Below, one piece after another: positions 1-7,494 of a DNA stretch of 64,000 bases; position 1 is the stretch's first letter; every line of letters begins with the position of its first letter. The stretch lies in assembly GCF_014287795.1 (NCBI RefSeq), contig NZ_JACOON010000006.1, positions 186,001 through 250,000 on the forward strand, given 5' to 3'. Under the pieces are notes generated by a model. The model saw only the letters and a program-made list of their open reading frames with translations. It was not told the origin of the DNA and searched no databases. The position numbers and the translations under genes were made by a program. The DNA comes from Christensenella tenuis (GTDB taxonomy: Bacteria; Bacillota; Clostridia; Christensenellales; Christensenellaceae).

Positions 1-157
1 AGCACTTCATTTGATTTGCCTATCTTTTCTCATAGCGGCAGTAGGCCGTTCCCATTAACACACCGCCTACGGCTCATGCTCATGGACGTCCCTTGCCCGG
101 GCGCTCTCACTCTGTTCGAGTGCGCCGGGGGCCCATAGGTTTGGACAACATTCCGCG
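1..157. other. Window edge without a recognisable gene
   Basis: Lies downstream of the minus-strand radical SAM gene. That protein's usual partner (a DUF4130-type DNA metabolism protein) is not readable here in any frame. The only structure seen is a GC-rich imperfect hairpin around 103-131, without a clear T-run on either strand. Confidence 0.4.
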
Positions 158-1480
158 CTACAGTTGCCCGCTGAGGCATTTTTGCAAATCGCCCGCGAGA
201 ACTGCCGGCGGTTCAAAAAACGATATCTGCTTGCTGCCGTCCGCGGAATATCCACTCTGCCGGTACATCGAAAGCGTCTTTTGGGACATCATCGCACACA
301 GCACTTCCTCCTGTGAAAAGCGCGGGCCCGCCTCCATCTTTCCCCGGCAGGTAAGGAAATATTTCGCACGTTTCATCACCACGCCGAGCTTTTTCAACCC
401 TTCGAAGGTAAGCGCGCACGTACGCCGCGCGGAAAGGATGCGCCGTGCGCTTGTTACCCCGACGCCCGGCACGCGCAAAAGCTCTTCATATGACGCGCGG
501 TTCACTTCTACCGGAAAATATTCCATGTGGCAAAGCGCCCAATTACATTTGGGGTCCAGAAAGGGATTGAAGGTCTGGTGCTTTTCATCAAGGATTTCAT
601 TTGCCGTAAAGTGATAATAGCGCAGCAGCCAATCGGCCTGGTACAGCCGGTGTTCGCGCAGCAGCGGCGGCTTGGTGCCGATCGATGGCAGGAGCGAATT
701 TTCCACCACCGGGATATACGCCGAAAAGAACACGCGTTTGAGCTGGTATTTCTTATATAGCCCTTCCGTAAGGCTTAAGATCTGGAAATCCGTCTCCGGC
801 GACGCGCCGATGATCATCTGGGTGCTCTGCCCCGCGGGCGCAAACCTTGGCGCGTGCTTATAAAGCGCGATCTCCTGCGTATTCTGCCGCTTTTGGTCAC
901 GGATAAAGCCCATCGGATTCAAGACCGCTTCTTTGCTCTTATCCGGGCAAAGGAGCTTTAAGCTGCTGCCCGAGGGCATTTCGATATTAACGCTCATCCT
1001 GTCGGCAAGCAGGCCAAGCTGCGTAAGAAGCCCCTCTGACGCGCCGGGGATCGCTTTGGCGTGTATATACCCGGAAAAGCGGTATTCCCTGCGCAGGATG
1101 CGCAGCGCCTCGATCATCAATTCGCAGGTATCATCCGGACTTTTCACCACTCCCGAACTCAGAAAGAGTCCTTCAATATAATTGCGGCGGTAAAAATGCA
1201 TGGTGAGGTCCGCAAGCTCTCGCGGGGAAAACATTGCGCGTTTCACATCGTTTGATTTACGGTTTACGCAATATTTGCAGTCGAAAATACAATGATTGGT
1301 GAGCAGTACTTTCAAAAGGGAGATGCACCGCCCATCTGCCGCAAAGCTGTGGCAGCAGCCGCCTGAAGTGGCGCTGCCCGTCTGTCCGCGTCCCGCGGTG
1401 CGGTCCACGCCGCTCGAGGTGCAGGCGACGTCATATTTTGCCGAATCGGTGAGCAGCTTTAGTTTTGCAAACAGATCCAT
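158..1480 (-). CDS. Putative DNA modification/repair radical SAM protein
   Basis: A 440-residue radical SAM enzyme. The 4Fe-4S ligands are visible as C64-x3-C68-x2-C71, and a further Cys-rich stretch (C42, C43, C52) precedes them. Toward the C-terminus there is a helix-hairpin-helix segment (VPGVGVTSARRI), the usual DNA-binding element of the family annotated as a putative DNA modification/repair radical SAM protein; its chemistry is not established. The start at 1480 is chosen because AGGGGAGG lies just upstream; an in-frame start at 1540 has no such site and would add 20 residues of unlike composition. The gene stands alone on the minus strand, and its usual DUF4130 partner may lie beyond the window edge. 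Confidence 0.85.
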   Translation of the reverse strand: MDLFAKLKLLTDSAKYDVACTSSGVDRTAGRGQTGSATSGGCCHSFAADGRCISLLKVLLTNHCIFDCKYCVNRKSNDVKRAMFSPRELADLTMHFYRRNYIEGLFLSSGVVKSPDDTCELMIEALRILRREYRFSGYIHAKAIPGASEGLLTQLGLLADRMSVNIEMPSGSSLKLLCPDKSKEAVLNPMGFIRDQKRQNTQEIALYKHAPRFAPAGQSTQMIIGASPETDFQILSLTEGLYKKYQLKRVFFSAYIPVVENSLLPSIGTKPPLLREHRLYQADWLLRYYHFTANEILDEKHQTFNPFLDPKCNWALCHMEYFPVEVNRASYEELLRVPGVGVTSARRILSARRTCALTFEGLKKLGVVMKRAKYFLTCRGKMEAGPRFSQEEVLCAMMSQKTLSMYRQSGYSADGSKQISFFEPPAVLAGDLQKCLSGQL

Positions 1481-1832
1481 TCCGTTCCTCCCCTTCTTTA
1501 TGTTTGCAGGCTCAAACGGCAGCCTGCGCGGGCTTTGCACCTACCCTGCTATAATATAAGCCCGGCCCTTCCCCGCGCGCCATGCCCCGGCCTCTCCATG
1601 GCACGCGGCCCGAACCTGCCGATTTTTGCTGTGCCGGACGATTCGCAGGTATTTTCCATATCGTTTATCATACCATGGGAAGTGTACAACCGGCGGTATG
1701 TTCACAAATTAAAATAACGCGGACGGCGATTTCGTTTTATTTTTCCTGCTATTTTTTCATTTTTTGGAATAACCAGGCCGGATTTGGGTATCTATATACA
1801 AACACTTAACACCGATAAAGGAGGAATGTATC
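1481..1832. other. Intergenic region between divergent genes
   Basis: About 350 bases between the radical SAM gene (minus) and a small plus-strand gene. AT-rich in its right half, with a TATTAT-like box near 1550 on the minus strand. No ORF with a convincing ribosome binding site or RNA motif was seen. Confidence 0.4.
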
Positions 1833-2042
1833 GTGGATTATAAAGTAATTGTAAGAGACCGTGAGACCGGCGAAGAAAAATACATTGAAGGTTTGAGCAA
1901 GGCCGCCTCGGAAAAAGAAGCGCTCACGCAGGCAAGAGACGGCGGAAAGCAGGTTTATATCAGTTGGACCGACGCCAAAGGCCGCAGCGGATACCTGAAC
2001 CGGGACGGCGCAACGGAAAATTGTCCGGGCGAGCCTTGGTAA
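1833..2042 (+). CDS. Small hypothetical protein, 69 aa
   Basis: A short charged soluble protein that I do not recognise. It starts at a GTG preceded by a strong AAAGGAGG site about 8 bases upstream, which decides the start, and it is followed within 35 bases by a strong intrinsic terminator, so it looks like a complete monocistronic gene. The N-terminal half reads like a beta strand and turn followed by a charged helix (residues 20-37); the C-terminus is glycine and asparagine rich. There is no signal peptide, membrane segment or cysteine cluster (one Cys, near the end). Its place beside the phage-like module does not reveal its job. Confidence 0.65.
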   Translation: MDYKVIVRDRETGEEKYIEGLSKAASEKEALTQARDGGKQVYISWTDAKGRSGYLNRDGATENCPGEPW

Positions 2043-2075
2043 TCATATACAAGTTGCGCATCTCTCTTAAGAAAA

Positions 2076-2106
2076 GCAGGGCGGCCAGAAGGCCGCCCTG
2101 CTTTTT
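2076..2106 (+). terminator. Intrinsic terminator after the 69-aa gene
   Basis: An 11-base perfect GC-rich stem (GCAGGGCGGCC and its complement) with an AGAA loop, followed directly by TTTTT. Confidence 0.9.
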
Positions 2107-2220
2107 GCAGGAAAAAAATGAAAGATTTTTTCGGGCAGTGTTCCCCCACTGTTCCCGTATGATTATTTTATCATAGGACGCGGGAATTTTCCCGCCGTTT
2201 TCCCGCCATCCAGCCGACAC

Positions 2221-2670
2221 TTATGCGTCATATATGCGGTCCATTGATTTCATCAGCTTCTTTTTAAGCCGCAGCATCTGCCGCTCGGAATACCCGATTA
2301 ATTCGGCAATGGCCGTTACGGTCTCCCTTTCCACATACCGCAGCCGGACATATTCCTTTTCCTCTTTACTGAGATTACCCCTGTTGATCCAGCGCTGCAG
2401 TTCATCAAATTCAAAATAAAGGGTGCCCATATATTCGGTTTCTTTGCTAATACGCGCGTCATAGACGTCCACCATTTTCTGCACCACCTGATAAACAGGA
2501 TCGCTGTGCAGCCATATTTTCTGTTTTTCCCCGTTTAATTTCGGCCCTTTTAGAAGGGTATCCATACAGGCATATTTTTCAGCCGTCATTTCGCGTATGT
2601 TTTTTTTGCATTCGTCAATCTCCCGTTTCAGGGCTCCATACCGATAAAAATTTTTTTCTACGTCTTCCAT
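2221..2670 (-). CDS. Phage-type sigma-70 region 4-like regulator (RinA/ArpU-like)
   Basis: 149 residues. The first ~100 are charged and helical, probably coiled coil. Residues ~98-145 form a sigma-70 region-4 style helix-turn-helix: 'LSKEEKEYVRLRY' followed by 'TVTAIAELIGYSERQMLRLKKK'. Proteins of this size and layout are typical late-gene activators of Firmicute phages and integrative elements; the exact family is inferred. It is the last of three tightly packed minus-strand genes (12 bases after the 82-aa gene, with its own GGAGG site), divergent from the XRE repressor. No phage structural or integrase gene accompanies it here. Confidence 0.6.
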   Translation of the reverse strand: MEDVEKNFYRYGALKREIDECKKNIREMTAEKYACMDTLLKGPKLNGEKQKIWLHSDPVYQVVQKMVDVYDARISKETEYMGTLYFEFDELQRWINRGNLSKEEKEYVRLRYVERETVTAIAELIGYSERQMLRLKKKLMKSMDRIYDA

Positions 2671-2682
2671 CCCGTCCTCCTC

Positions 2683-2931
2683 TCAGCGCCGCCTTGCGTG
2701 CTCAAAATAGGAAATTGTCCTTTCGCATTCCCGGATCTCCCGGTCATAGTATTCCAGTACGTCTTCCTTCAGGTCGAGGCTGAGGCCTTCCAGCTCTTCC
2801 ACGTCCCTCCGTTCATCTTCCAGCATACACAGGCGTTCTTCCGCCTCCTCCTGCTGTGCGCACAGCGCGCGCGGATATTCATCCCCCGCTGCCATATAGT
2901 GCCTGATATAGGGTGCATCTTCCACTCTCAT
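2683..2931 (-). CDS. Small coiled-coil protein of the phage-like operon
   Basis: 82 residues, strongly acidic in the first half, with a long run of heptad-like Glu/Leu/Arg spacing from about residue 25 to the end, so mostly alpha-helical coiled coil. Function unknown. Its ATG overlaps the TGA of the preceding 36-aa gene, which argues for translational coupling, and the RinA-like gene follows 12 bases later. Genes of this kind sit between repressor and activator in cryptic phage or ICE regulatory regions. There is no signal peptide or enzymatic motif. Confidence 0.6.
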   Translation of the reverse strand: MRVEDAPYIRHYMAAGDEYPRALCAQQEEAEERLCMLEDERRDVEELEGLSLDLKEDVLEYYDREIRECERTISYFEHARRR

Positions 2932-3038
2932 TTTGCTTCACCTGCCTTTCGTATCCTCCGAACCGGCCTTTTTTTCAACTGTCCGCGGTTTGCGAGCTTC
3001 ACCAGTGCCTGATCCAATTCCGGCTTTCTCTTTTTCAT
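2928..3038 (-). CDS. Very small basic protein, 36 aa, first gene of the divergent operon
   Basis: A short reading frame of 36 residues, rich in Lys and Arg (net strongly positive), starting at ATG 3038 behind a GGAGG site 5 bases away. Its TGA shares bases with the ATG of the following coiled-coil gene (ATGA overlap), a strong sign that it is translated. It is the first gene read from the operator region shared with the XRE repressor, the position held by cro, antirepressor or excisionase-type genes in phage-like modules. Nothing in the sequence itself identifies a function. Confidence 0.55.
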   Translation of the reverse strand: MKKRKPELDQALVKLANRGQLKKRPVRRIRKAGEAK

Positions 3039-3061
3039 GTGTTCCTCCAAATATTAATTTT

Positions 3062-3134
3062 ACTAATATTAGTTTACTTAATATTAGCGCCATTTTTCCC
3101 ATTTGTCAAGAACATATATTAGTTAAACTAATAT
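3062..3134. promoter_or_regulatory. Palindromic operator cluster of the immunity module
   Basis: ACTAATATTAGT at 3062-3073 is a perfect 12-base palindrome. 3077-3088 holds a close variant around TAATATTA. 3116-3134 is a perfect 19-base palindrome, ATATTAGTT-A-AACTAATAT. Another partial copy, CCTAATATT, lies at 3202-3210. The shared half-site is roughly ATATTAGT. The spread between divergent genes is typical of a phage-like repressor switch; the likely binder is the XRE protein at 3225. Confidence 0.75.
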
Positions 3135-3224
3135 TTATTTCATTGAAAACAACCATTAAATTCCGTAAAATAAATATATCAATAAAATTAATATAAGTAT
3201 TCCTAATATTCGAGGTGTTCCCCC

Positions 3225-3551
3225 ATGAATCGAATCAAAGAATTACGTACAGGCAGGGGTATGAAGCAAACCGACCTTGCCCGGCAGCTTGGCGTGACGC
3301 AGGGCGCGTTATCCGGCTGGGAAAATGAAAACTATGAACCGGATATCAAGGCCTTGAAAAAGATGGCTGAAATTTTCGGCGTTTCTGTAGACTATATCCT
3401 GTGCCTCACAGACGAAGCGGCGCCCGGCAATGTACAAAACGAACCTCTTGTTGCGCTTTCCGCGCCCAAAGGCTACGACCGCCTCACAGAGGACGAACGG
3501 CAGGAGATTGAAGAAATTATCGCTATTTATAACAGGCGCCGGGACTCTTGA
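3225..3551 (+). CDS. XRE-family repressor (ImmR/CI-like)
   Basis: 108 residues. An HTH_3 DNA-binding domain spans ~1-62: 'TDLARQLGVTQGALSGWENENYEPD' gives helices 2-4, followed by the common 'IFGVSVDYIL' closing helix. The C-terminal ~40 residues are a short acidic dimerisation tail. It starts behind GAGGTG. Upstream are the AT-rich palindromes it presumably binds, and downstream, 113 bases on, is an ImmA-type metalloprotease gene. The pair mirrors ImmR/ImmA of ICEBs1 and similar phages, where proteolysis of the repressor derepresses the element. The pairing is inferred from order and families. Confidence 0.85.
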   Translation: MNRIKELRTGRGMKQTDLARQLGVTQGALSGWENENYEPDIKALKKMAEIFGVSVDYILCLTDEAAPGNVQNEPLVALSAPKGYDRLTEDERQEIEEIIAIYNRRRDS

Positions 3552-3664
3552 AAAAATTTTCCTGAAGCGACACAAATCGACATCAGACGGCATCCGCCCC
3601 TGCTATAATAAATCCAACGGCAGCAGGCACGCATATTCTTTATGCTTTAAAGGGGTGGAAGAAG

Positions 3665-4120
3665 ATGTTAAGCGACATTTTGGAAGAAGAGCTCAGGAAA
3701 AATAATATTACGCTTAAGACTTATACATTTCGCAGTGATTTTAATGCGCTTACCGTCGGAAAAACGATATTGCTCAGCAGCAATATCGACAATACCGCGA
3801 AACGCAATGCGGTTACGGCGCACGAACTCGGCCACCAGTCAACCTGTGCCATGAACCTGCTCCATGCGGATAAACATATCCAGAATAAATATGAATATAT
3901 GGCAGACCGCTGGGCGGCGCAGAAGGTCATGCCTATGGATAAACTTCTGGAAGGATTCAAACGCGGGCTGCGCACCGTCCAGGAATTCTGCGAATTTCTT
4001 GAGATCGACGAGCCTTTTTTTCATCGCGGCCTTTCCGTTTATTCCAAGGTATACGGCATGTCCTATACCTATAAAGGGTATTTATTCCGGTTTGACCCCC
4101 TGGACATCAGCAATTTATAA
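3665..4120 (+). CDS. ImmA/IrrE-family metallopeptidase
   Basis: 151 residues. The zinc-binding HEXXH motif is present as 'TAHELGHQ', and the third ligand is probably the Glu of 'YEYMADRWAA' about 25 residues on, as in ImmA/IrrE proteins. The family cleaves XRE-type repressors to switch on mobile elements or stress genes. The start ATG is 5-8 bases after an AGGGGTGG site; a TATAAT box at 3604-3609 may give it its own promoter. It follows the XRE gene, supporting a repressor/antirepressor pair. Length is normal for the ImmA group, and it lacks the C-terminal GAF-like part of IrrE/DdrO-type proteins. Confidence 0.85.
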   Translation: MLSDILEEELRKNNITLKTYTFRSDFNALTVGKTILLSSNIDNTAKRNAVTAHELGHQSTCAMNLLHADKHIQNKYEYMADRWAAQKVMPMDKLLEGFKRGLRTVQEFCEFLEIDEPFFHRGLSVYSKVYGMSYTYKGYLFRFDPLDISNL

Positions 4121-4155
4121 TTTTTATTCCCTTGTGGTTCCCAGGCAAAAACATT

Positions 4156-4173
4156 ATACTATAGGTATAGTAT
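4156..4173. repeat. Perfect inverted repeat in the diguanylate cyclase leader
   Basis: ATACTATA-GG-TATAGTAT, 8-base arms with a 2-base centre, about 90 bases before the start codon. It could be an operator overlapping a -10-like TATAGT box. The remaining leader to 4262 has small GC hairpins, but I see no match to known c-di-GMP riboswitch cores. Confidence 0.4.
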
Positions 4174-4262
4174 TGTATCGACGGGTGGCTTGCCCTCCTG
4201 TCCGCAATGATTTACAGGCAGGCGCAGCCCTATCGGTGCGTTTACCGGAAACGATGATATAA

Positions 4263-6758
4263 ATGATGCGGATAAAAAGTTTTTACCTATTTAAATTTTT
4301 GCTTTGCCTGCTGCTTGCAGTGTGTTTTGTGTTCTCCCTAGGCATCCCGGCTGCGCATGCCATGGCCAAAGACACCCGCACCGTGCGGGTCGCTTTTCCG
4401 ATCCAAACGGGGCTCACCCAACTAGACGAACACGGAAATTATTCCGGCTATACTTATGAATACCTGGAGGAAATCGCCCAATATACGGGCTGGAACTACG
4501 AATTTATCGAAGTTCCCGGCGATCCCAACGAAAGCCTCCTTACCCTGATGGACATGCTGGAAAAAGGGGAAGTCGATCTGATGGGCGGAATGCTCTACAG
4601 CGAAGAGCTTGGCCAGCAATATGATTATGCGAGTTACAGCTACGGCTCCGTCGAGACGACCCTACAGGTGCTTTACGAATCGCCGCAGGATATTACCATC
4701 AATTCGCAGGTATCGCAGACCTTCCGTATCGCCGTAGCCGGCAAGGGCGGACAGCGCCAGCAGGAACTGGAAGAGTACTGCAAAATGAATTTGATTACCC
4801 CAGTATATATCTATTGCGACGGCGTAGAGGAGCAATTAGCCGCTCTTAAAAGCGGCGCCGCCGATATGATGCTCAACGTCAGCATGAATTATGTAGATGG
4901 GGTGCGGACCGTGGCGCGGTTTGCGCCCAAGCCTTTTTACCTCGTTACCACCAAGGGAAACGACAGCGGGCTGGTGGAGGAGCTCAATTCCGCCATCCTC
5001 AGTGTGGAACAAGCCAATCCTTCCTTTTCCTCCGAACTGTACGAAAAATACTTCTTCCCGCCAAGCGATACGCTGTACCTCTCCGACTCCGAAGCGGCGT
5101 ATGTCAGCGAAACCGGGAAGCTTCGGGTGGGCGTCCTTACCGGTCAGTCTCCTTACCAATATGAGGATGAAAACGGCAAGCTCACGGGGATTTCCATCGG
5201 TCTCCTCGATTATATTTCGCAGCAAACCGGACTTGAATTTGAGTTGATCCCCTTTGTTTCACGGGATGAAATGTATGCTTCCACACAGAAAGGCGGCCTC
5301 GATATCGTCGCCGGAATTCCCTATGATTACGATTTTGCCCGCGAGCATGGCGTATCGCTCGCGCAGCCCTATGTGTCCTCCCAATACCTGCTGATGATCG
5401 ATAAGGATGTGAGTGAAAACTCGATCGAGGGCAAGCGGCTTGCGTCTCTATCAACTGAAAATTACAAGGGAGAATCCGCCGGATCGGTTGTCGTCTGTGA
5501 TTCCGCGCTCGCTTGCATCCAAGCTGTCGCACGCGGGGAGGCGGATTATACCTATGTGGACGCTTATACCGCGCAGTATTACACCAACCTGCCCCAATAC
5601 CGGAATTTTAAGCTGATTCCCCAGGCCTACGAACCGCGCAAAATCTGTTTCGGCGTAGTCAAGCCGGGTAGCTGGGATCTCTTGTCTATCCTCAATAAGG
5701 TCAACTCCACCATTTCCGAAACGGATATGCAGTCCATCATCAACCAGAATATCACACAGAAGCCGCCGGCTTCTCTGGGGGACTTTCTGTTTGAATATCC
5801 GGTGGAATCCGTGGCGGTCATCGTGTGTATCTCCATTGCGATCATTGCGATTTTGCTCATCTTCCTCCGCCAGAGGGCAAAAATGAATAAAAAGAACGCG
5901 TTGGAACTGAAAAAACATTTTCAGGTATACGCGCTCATGAACGAGTATTTCTTCGAATACAATTTCAAGACCGGCATTATGATCGTTTCCACTCCGTCAA
6001 AGAGCGAGGACGGCCAGCCCTCGCTGCTGGATTTTGATTTCCGGCGCCCTTCAGAGGAAAAAGAAAAGCTGCGCAAACCCTTCATGGACGTAATTCTTTC
6101 ACAGGAAGACGGCATCCATGAGGTACAGCTTGCGTGCATCGACGGAAAAACCCACTGGCTGCGCATTGCCCTGGAAACGGTATATGACAACAGCAGCCCC
6201 GCCTACGCCATCGGCAAAATTAACATCATCGACGAAGAAAAGCTGGAAAAAGATACGCTGCTTAAAAAATCGCAGCATGACAGCCTGACGCATATTTATA
6301 ATGCGGAAACCAGCTTCGAGCTGATCAGTGAAGCGCTATCGGGTATCGCCCCAGGTGAAATGGGCGCCCTGCTGATTGCGGATATCGATCATTTTAAATT
6401 GATCAACGATACCTATGGACACCTGCGCGGGGATGAAGTGCTGCGGCAGGTCGCTTCCCTTCTTAAAAGCAGCTTCCGGAAGGAAGATATTGTCGGCCGC
6501 CCGGGCGGCGATGAATTTATCGTCTACATGAGAAATATCCGCGATGTCCGTACACTGACTGATAAATGCGCTTCCCTGTGCGAGCAAGTCCACGGCATCC
6601 TTATATATCCGGGGAAACACCTGACTGTCAGCATTGGCGTCGCCATCGCCACGGAAGGCACGACCTACAGCAAGCTTTACCAGCTTGCGGACCATGCGCT
6701 TTACAAGGCAAAGGAACTGGGGCGTGACACCTTCCATCTGGCGGACGGATCCGAATAA
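4263..6758 (+). CDS. Receptor diguanylate cyclase: two SBP domains, TM segment, PAS-like, GGDEF
   Basis: 831 residues. Residues 1-33 are a signal peptide ending in AHA. Two solute-binding family 3 domains follow (about 38-270 and 285-510; the second opens with 'GKLRVGVLTG'), facing outside. One membrane helix lies at about 518-541, then a PAS-like region (~560-655), then a GGDEF domain (~665-831). The active-site motif GGDEF is intact at 748-752 and the inhibitory I-site RKED lies five residues before it (739-742), so an active, feedback-controlled cyclic-di-GMP synthase is expected. The layout implies sensing of an extracellular small molecule such as an amino acid. The gene is monocistronic. 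No strong Shine-Dalgarno is seen, and ATG codons at 4263 and 4266 are both possible. Confidence 0.9.
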   Translation: MMRIKSFYLFKFLLCLLLAVCFVFSLGIPAAHAMAKDTRTVRVAFPIQTGLTQLDEHGNYSGYTYEYLEEIAQYTGWNYEFIEVPGDPNESLLTLMDMLEKGEVDLMGGMLYSEELGQQYDYASYSYGSVETTLQVLYESPQDITINSQVSQTFRIAVAGKGGQRQQELEEYCKMNLITPVYIYCDGVEEQLAALKSGAADMMLNVSMNYVDGVRTVARFAPKPFYLVTTKGNDSGLVEELNSAILSVEQANPSFSSELYEKYFFPPSDTLYLSDSEAAYVSETGKLRVGVLTGQSPYQYEDENGKLTGISIGLLDYISQQTGLEFELIPFVSRDEMYASTQKGGLDIVAGIPYDYDFAREHGVSLAQPYVSSQYLLMIDKDVSENSIEGKRLASLSTENYKGESAGSVVVCDSALACIQAVARGEADYTYVDAYTAQYYTNLPQYRNFKLIPQAYEPRKICFGVVKPGSWDLLSILNKVNSTISETDMQSIINQNITQKPPASLGDFLFEYPVESVAVIVCISIAIIAILLIFLRQRAKMNKKNALELKKHFQVYALMNEYFFEYNFKTGIMIVSTPSKSEDGQPSLLDFDFRRPSEEKEKLRKPFMDVILSQEDGIHEVQLACIDGKTHWLRIALETVYDNSSPAYAIGKINIIDEEKLEKDTLLKKSQHDSLTHIYNAETSFELISEALSGIAPGEMGALLIADIDHFKLINDTYGHLRGDEVLRQVASLLKSSFRKEDIVGRPGGDEFIVYMRNIRDVRTLTDKCASLCEQVHGILIYPGKHLTVSIGVAIATEGTTYSKLYQLADHALYKAKELGRDTFHLADGSE

Positions 6759-6834
6759 TCCCCGGCCGTTTTCACCCGGACAAACAAAAAAGCGGGCTTC
6801 TGCGCACCGGCAGGCAGCCCGTTTTCTTTTTTCT

Positions 6835-7494
6835 TCAGCACCGTGCGAGCGTATTCGGCTGGATGTCTTTCAGTTCCTCCGCCATCCGCACGATGTCCTG
6901 CGGCGTATAGACCCGCAGCTTTTCGATCCGCACCGGACGGTAAAGCTGCAATGCGTACAGGGGCAGCGCCGGGACAGCTTCCGCCATCTCCCGCAGTTCT
7001 TCCCCGCCGATCTCCGGGATCATCGTCGTTCGAAGCTCCCATTCGGCGTTCGAATCCCGCAGCAGTGCAAGCGTCTCCAAAAAGCCATCCGCCCCGGCCC
7101 CGCAAATCTCCGGATAGCGGGCAAGCGGCGCTTTGTAATCCATGGCTACATAATCCACAAGTCCTCCGTCAAGCAGCTTTCCCACCACCTGCGGATTGCT
7201 CCCGTTGGTATCGAGCTTCACGTCGTAGCCAAGCGCTTTTAACATTCCCGCAAATTCCACAAGGTCCTTTTGCAGGGTAGGTTCGCCGCCCGAAATGACG
7301 ATCCCGTCGAGAAGGCCCGCACGCTTTTCCAGGAACCGCATGACCTCTGCGTTATCGACGTATTTCCTAGTTGTCAGCAGGTCCCGGTTGTGGCAGAACC
7401 CGCAGTCATAGTTGCAGCCCGCCGTAAATATCACAGCCGCAAGGCGGCGGGGAAAATCGATAGTCGCCGTTTTCAGCAATCCTGCAATGTTCAT
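6835..7494 (-). CDS. nrdG: Anaerobic ribonucleoside-triphosphate reductase activating protein
   Basis: 219 residues, a radical SAM activase. C27-x3-C31-x2-C34 ('CNYDCGFC') binds the 4Fe-4S cluster, and 'SGGEPTLQ' is the SAM-binding GGE motif. It generates the glycyl radical on NrdD. The ATG overlaps the last codon and stop of nrdD by four bases (7491-7494), so the two are translationally coupled and made together. The fold continues with the usual 'DTNGS' strand. Length and order match clostridial NrdG of the longer, PflA-like type. Expression is presumably under the cobalamin riboswitch upstream of nrdD. Confidence 0.92.
   Translation of the reverse strand: MNIAGLLKTATIDFPRRLAAVIFTAGCNYDCGFCHNRDLLTTRKYVDNAEVMRFLEKRAGLLDGIVISGGEPTLQKDLVEFAGMLKALGYDVKLDTNGSNPQVVGKLLDGGLVDYVAMDYKAPLARYPEICGAGADGFLETLALLRDSNAEWELRTTMIPEIGGEELREMAEAVPALPLYALQLYRPVRIEKLRVYTPQDIVRMAEELKDIQPNTLARC

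Noticed and set aside
4121..4262. Possible c-di-GMP riboswitch in front of the diguanylate cyclase
   Set aside because: Small hairpins exist, but neither GEMM class core could be matched.
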